Assembly (NCBI GenBank): GCA_017533545.1
Contig: JAFXHW010000155.1
Coordinates: forward strand, 1-7,826
DNA length: 7,826 nt
Direction: 5' to 3'
From: Clostridia bacterium
Lineage (GTDB): Bacteria > Bacillota_A > Clostridia > Oscillospirales > CAG-272
Shown: one piece after another, positions 5,790 to 7,826 of the stretch
Position numbering within the stretch: the stretch's first letter is position 1
Layout of the letters: each line of letters begins with the position of its first letter
The notes under the pieces: model-generated
What the model saw: the letters and a program-made list of their open reading frames with translations, nothing else
Told to the model about the DNA's origin: nothing
The model's database searches: none
Position numbers and translations under genes: made by a program

Positions 5790-6818
5790 GTAGAGGCTTC
5801 CCGAATTCACTACAGGCTGAGCATCACGGTTTCCGCAGAGTACAACGAGCAGATTGGAAACCATTGCGGCCTTTCTTTCCTCATCGAGTTCGACAACTCC
5901 GTTTTGAGAAAGACGCTCAAGCGCCATTTCCACCATGCCGACCGCGCCGTCAACAATCATCTTGCGCGCGTCGATAACGGCTGATGCCTGCTGACGCTGG
6001 AGCATGACCGCCGCGATCTCGGGTGCGTATGCAAGATAGGTGATGCGCGCTTCGATGATCTCGAGTCCTGCTTCGTCAACTCTCGACTGGATCTCGTCAC
6101 GGATTCTCTTTGCAACGACGTCGCTTGATCCGCGAAGGGAGCCTTCGTCGGCAATGCCGTCGCCGGTGGTGTCAACATTGGGCGCTACATCGTAGGGGTA
6201 GATGCGGACAACGTTGCGAAGCGCGCTGTCGCACTGCAGCGAGAGATATTCCTTGTAGTTGTCAACATTGAATACCGCCCTCGCTGTGTCGACCACTCTC
6301 CACATAACGGCGATACCGATCTCTACGGGATTGCCTAAGCAGTCGTTGATTTTCTGACGGTTGTTGTTGAGAGTCATTATCTTGAGCGATATCTTTTTAT
6401 CGACCATCTCAACGCTTGTGCTGCTGCCGTTGAGCGCAACGTTTATCGGGCTGTTGTGGGCGGCATTGACATCACCGCTCTGATTGAGCTTGGTTTTGGC
6501 GGCGGGATTGAAGGAGGTTGCGAAGGGATTGATGGCATAAAAGCCCTCGCCCTTGAGCGTTCCGATGTATTCACCGAAAAGGGTGACAACAAGCGCTTCC
6601 TGCGGCTTTAATACGCGCAGACCGGCAAGGGGTATCCAACCGAGGCAGAAAACGAGGACAGATATAACAAAAAGGGCAATTTCGTATGTCTTCAAATTGG
6701 AGCTTTCAAGTCGGATTCCGAAATAAATGGTGCCGACAATAGATAAAATGAGCAAAAGGATCGTTCCCAGAAGAACGGCCATTCCGTTTTTCTTCGTGCT
6801 TAAAACTTTTTCCTGCAT
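5787..6818 (-). CDS. SPFH/band-7 domain membrane protein
   Basis: A 343-residue protein of the stomatin/prohibitin/flotillin superfamily, which forms oligomeric scaffolds on membranes. Two hydrophobic spans (about 13-34 and 44-66) form an N-terminal hairpin; the band-7 domain runs from about 70 to 290. Diagnostic segments are GEGFYAINPF (90-99), GNPVEIGIAVMWRV (162-175), YPYDVAP, ARITYLAYAPEIA (257-269), the RQQASAVIDARK helix and a highly conserved-looking end, MVSNLLVVLCGNR followed by PVVNSGSLY. The ATG at 6818 has GGAGG (6826-6830) 7 bases upstream. Compared with the family as I remember it, residues about 106-142 carry an additional low-complexity N/S/A-rich stretch, and 216-225 read DTTGDGIADE, like a calcium-binding loop. 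It is the first gene of a two-gene operon with the Arc-like regulator. The specific function of this SPFH branch is not known to me. Confidence 0.95.
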   Translation of the reverse strand: MQEKVLSTKKNGMAVLLGTILLLILSIVGTIYFGIRLESSNLKTYEIALFVISVLVFCLGWIPLAGLRVLKPQEALVVTLFGEYIGTLKGEGFYAINPFATSFNPAAKTKLNQSGDVNAAHNSPINVALNGSSTSVEMVDKKISLKIMTLNNNRQKINDCLGNPVEIGIAVMWRVVDTARAVFNVDNYKEYLSLQCDSALRNVVRIYPYDVAPNVDTTGDGIADEGSLRGSSDVVAKRIRDEIQSRVDEAGLEIIEARITYLAYAPEIAAVMLQRQQASAVIDARKMIVDGAVGMVEMALERLSQNGVVELDEERKAAMVSNLLVVLCGNRDAQPVVNSGSLY

Positions 6819-6853
6819 GATGTTTCCTCCGTATGTATGTGTAGGCTTACATG

Positions 6854-6876
6854 ATTATGATATCATAATGATATCA
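6854..6876. promoter_or_regulatory. putative tandem operator for the ribbon-helix-helix regulator
   Basis: TGATATCATAATGATATCA (6858-6876) holds two identical palindromic octamers, 11 bp apart centre to centre, about one helical turn. The first lies within a 16-bp perfect palindrome (ATTATGATATCATAAT, 6854-6869). The block covers the -10 box and most of the spacer of the operon promoter, so bound protein would block polymerase. Arc/MetJ/CopG-type dimers are known to bind tandem short repeats cooperatively. A poorer match, TTACATGA (5 of 8), lies at 6847-6854 in the same 11-bp phase. That the linked regulator binds here is inference. Confidence 0.6.
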
Positions 6877-6885
6877 CTTTGTCAA
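6857..6885 (-). promoter_or_regulatory. promoter of the SPFH/regulator operon
   Basis: Read on the minus strand: perfect TTGACA (6885-6880), 17-base spacer, TATCAT (6862-6857), one mismatch from consensus. The expected start is near 6850, giving a leader of about 32 bases containing GGAGG 7 bases before the ATG. Confidence 0.9.
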
Positions 6886-6896
6886 GAGCCCCCACA

Positions 6897-6910
6897 AAAA
6901 AATATTTTTT
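6897..6910. promoter_or_regulatory. A/T palindrome between divergent promoters, possible UP element
   Basis: AAAAAATATTTTTT is a perfect 14-bp palindrome between the two divergent -35 boxes (6880-6885 and 6930-6935). It sits at roughly -47 to -60 of the leftward promoter, where an alpha-subunit-binding UP element would be expected; for the rightward promoter it is slightly far. Confidence 0.4.
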
Positions 6911-6929
6911 CGATAAAGAGAGGGCTTTA

Positions 6930-6959
6930 TTGACAGGCAAGGACGAAGAGTGGTATTAT
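6930..6959 (+). promoter_or_regulatory. promoter of the HD hydrolase gene
   Basis: Perfect TTGACA (6930-6935), 18-base spacer, and TATTAT (6954-6959) preceded by TGG, an extended -10. The start is expected near 6966, about 34 bases before the ATG at 7000. Confidence 0.85.
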
Positions 6960-6999
6960 ATACACGTATCATTCGTAAAAATATGCGGAGGTGGGTTTT

Positions 7000-7434
7000 A
7001 TGATTTATACCGAGATGACAATGAAGGCCATGAAGATGGCGTATGAAGCACATTTGGGGCAGGTCGATTATTGCAATATCCCATATATTTACCATCCGAT
7101 CCATTTGGCCGAGCAGATGGATGACGAGCTGAGCTGCACGGTTGCGCTGCTGCACGATGTTGTGGAGGACACTTCTCTTACCATCGAGGATATCGCCGCC
7201 GCCTTTCCGGCGGCCGTTGTCGAGGCGGTGAGATACATGACTCACGAAGACGGAGTCGAATACTACGATTATGTAAGGGCGATTCGCGAAAATCCCATTG
7301 CAAAAAAGGTAAAGCTTGCCGACATTGAGCACAATTCTGACATGACGAGGTGTGTCGGAAGCGATCTCAGTGAGGAACGGATCGAAAACTGGAAGAAAAA
7401 ATACGCAAAGGCAAAGGAAGTTTTGCTTTCATAA
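7000..7434 (+). CDS. single-domain HD hydrolase, (p)ppGpp hydrolase (MESH1/SpoT-HD) type
   Basis: A 144-residue protein consisting only of the HD phosphohydrolase domain found in RelA/SpoT enzymes, with no synthetase, TGS or ACT domain. The metal and catalytic residues line up with the known family: YHP (H32), LLHDVVEDT (H52, D53, E56, D57) and KLADIEHN (D108, N112). This predicts a Mn-dependent cytoplasmic enzyme that removes pyrophosphate from (p)ppGpp or a related nucleotide; the substrate is inferred. The stretch before the first His reads GQVDYCNIPYIYHP, where many relatives have a basic residue (GQ.DKxG or QxRKxG), so specificity could differ. I chose the ATG at 7000 because GGAGG at 6987-6991 sits 8 bases before it; an in-frame GTG at 6991 overlaps that ribosome site and is unlikely. 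The gene has its own promoter and diverges from the SPFH operon. Confidence 0.92.
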   Translation: MIYTEMTMKAMKMAYEAHLGQVDYCNIPYIYHPIHLAEQMDDELSCTVALLHDVVEDTSLTIEDIAAAFPAAVVEAVRYMTHEDGVEYYDYVRAIRENPIAKKVKLADIEHNSDMTRCVGSDLSEERIENWKKKYAKAKEVLLS

Positions 7435-7516
7435 AGAAAAAGCACATATGGTAAAGTGTGATGTTCTTGGCGGATAAATTACAATATTACAGCTTTGCTC
7501 TGCAGTAAACAAATAA
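7435..7516. other. spacer after the HD hydrolase gene
   Basis: No gene is supported. Weak pairings exist (for example TTACAGC near 7488 with GCAGTAA near 7502, with an A-A mismatch), but none is followed by a T-run, so the HD gene has no clear terminator before the hairpin at 7517. Confidence 0.4.
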
Positions 7517-7551
7517 TTAGCCCCGACAGTTTTTAAGTCTGTCGGGGCTAA
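7517..7551 (-). terminator. GC-rich terminator hairpin between converging genes
   Basis: TTAGCCCCGACAG (7517-7529) and CTGTCGGGGCTAA (7539-7551) form a perfect 13-bp stem with a nine-base loop. Read leftward it is followed by TTATTTGTTT, a broken T-rich tract, so it mainly suits the minus-strand gene ending at 7571. Rightward there is no T-run, but the strong stem may also halt or protect the 3' end of the HD hydrolase transcript. Confidence 0.75.
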
Positions 7552-7570
7552 CAATTCAATAAATTGGAAT

Positions 7571-7826
7571 TTAGAATACTCCTTTATTGTACTTTTTTTG
7601 TACTGCAACAATGCAACCAAAGCCAATCACCAAACCTATGATAAGTATAGCAACGGCAAGTATAAGCAAATTTTCAAACAGTCCTATAATGCCACTAAGC
7701 AGCATAATAATTGCGATAACAAGCATTGCTTTTCCAAAGGCTTTTCCGTAGGCTGATTTATCTGTGACTTTGGTTTGGTGGTAATCGTGAATTAAATCCG
7801 TTTTACCCTTGTAAATTGCAATACCC
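7571..7826 (-). CDS. small membrane protein, C-terminal part (runs off window)
   Basis: The minus-strand frame is open from base 7825 to a TAA at 7571-7573, giving 84 residues with no start inside the window. It reads GIAIYKGKTDLIHDYHQTKV, then a TDKSAYGKAFGKA segment, followed by two hydrophobic spans (about residues 34-50 and 53-76 of the visible part) and a short charged tail QKKYNKGVF. The cytoplasmic-looking KGKTDLIHDYH...V.DK..YGKAFG block before the helices resembles small Firmicute membrane proteins of the DUF3784 kind or the related group with an IHxYHxxxV pattern; the family assignment is tentative and no function is known to me. The base composition is visibly A/T-richer (ATT, AAA, ATA codons) than in ftsZ or the surface-protein gene. 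The GC-rich hairpin at 7517-7551 lies just past its stop. Confidence 0.75.
   Translation of the reverse strand, partial: GIAIYKGKTDLIHDYHQTKVTDKSAYGKAFGKAMLVIAIIMLLSGIIGLFENLLILAVAILIIGLVIGFGCIVAVQKKYNKGVF

Noticed and set aside
5450..5984. Two overlapping plus-strand frames (5450-5977 and 5490-5984)
   Set aside because: They run across a perfect leftward promoter, a terminator and two well-supported minus-strand genes, and lack recognisable domains.
6991..6999. GTG at 6991 as start of the HD hydrolase
   Set aside because: It overlaps the GGAGG ribosome site at 6987-6991; the ATG at 7000 is properly spaced.
7429..7626. Minus-strand 65-codon frame
   Set aside because: It runs straight through the GC-rich hairpin at 7517-7551 and overlaps the better-supported membrane-protein frame.

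Overview
The window looks like a chromosomal segment of an anaerobic Clostridia-type Firmicute (Bacillota), probably a gut-associated member near Oscillospiraceae. This rests on strong GGAGG ribosome binding sites, consensus sigma-A-type promoters, an FtsZ ending in a clostridial-style LKRNKR tail, a WalJ/YycJ-type metallohydrolase, and a small HD hydrolase and an SPFH protein of types I associate with Clostridia. The lineage is an inference, because there is no rRNA or other decisive marker.

Left half, plus strand: the 3' end of a WalJ/YycJ-like MBL-fold hydrolase (2-472) is followed 49 bases later by a 1127-residue surface protein (522-3905). That protein has a signal peptide, several beta-sandwich-like domains, a DUF5722-like barrel that seems to have lost its catalytic acids, a C-terminal membrane anchor and a basic tail. 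An A/T-rich, 269-base gap holds the likely ftsZ promoter and a leader hairpin. ftsZ (4175-5338) follows and ends at a textbook terminator (5351-5384), so it appears to be a single-gene unit.

Middle, minus strand: a perfect-consensus extended -10 promoter (5496-5524) fires leftward into a 16-codon reading frame (5397-5447). Its start, MVTDLTQGSI, looks like the N-terminus of a clostridial MATE transporter, after which the frame stops and runs into the back of the ftsZ terminator. I read it as the stump of a deleted MATE gene, or a short transcript derived from one. To its right lies a two-gene operon, transcribed leftward: an SPFH/band-7 membrane protein (5787-6818) and an Arc-like ribbon-helix-helix regulator (5579-5785) separated by one base, closed by a terminator at 5538-5573. 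The operon promoter (6857-6885) is overlain by two TGATATCA octamers 11 bp apart, the arrangement expected for ribbon-helix-helix binding. A third copy lies at the start of the regulator gene. This suggests a self-regulated membrane-scaffold module, the most interesting system in the window.

Right end: diverging from that operon, a strong promoter (6930-6959) drives a single-domain HD hydrolase of the (p)ppGpp hydrolase type (7000-7434) with all expected metal and catalytic residues. A GC-rich hairpin (7517-7551) separates it from a converging, A/T-richer partial gene for a small membrane protein (7571-7826) that runs off the edge. No rRNA, tRNA, CRISPR array or insertion sequence was seen.
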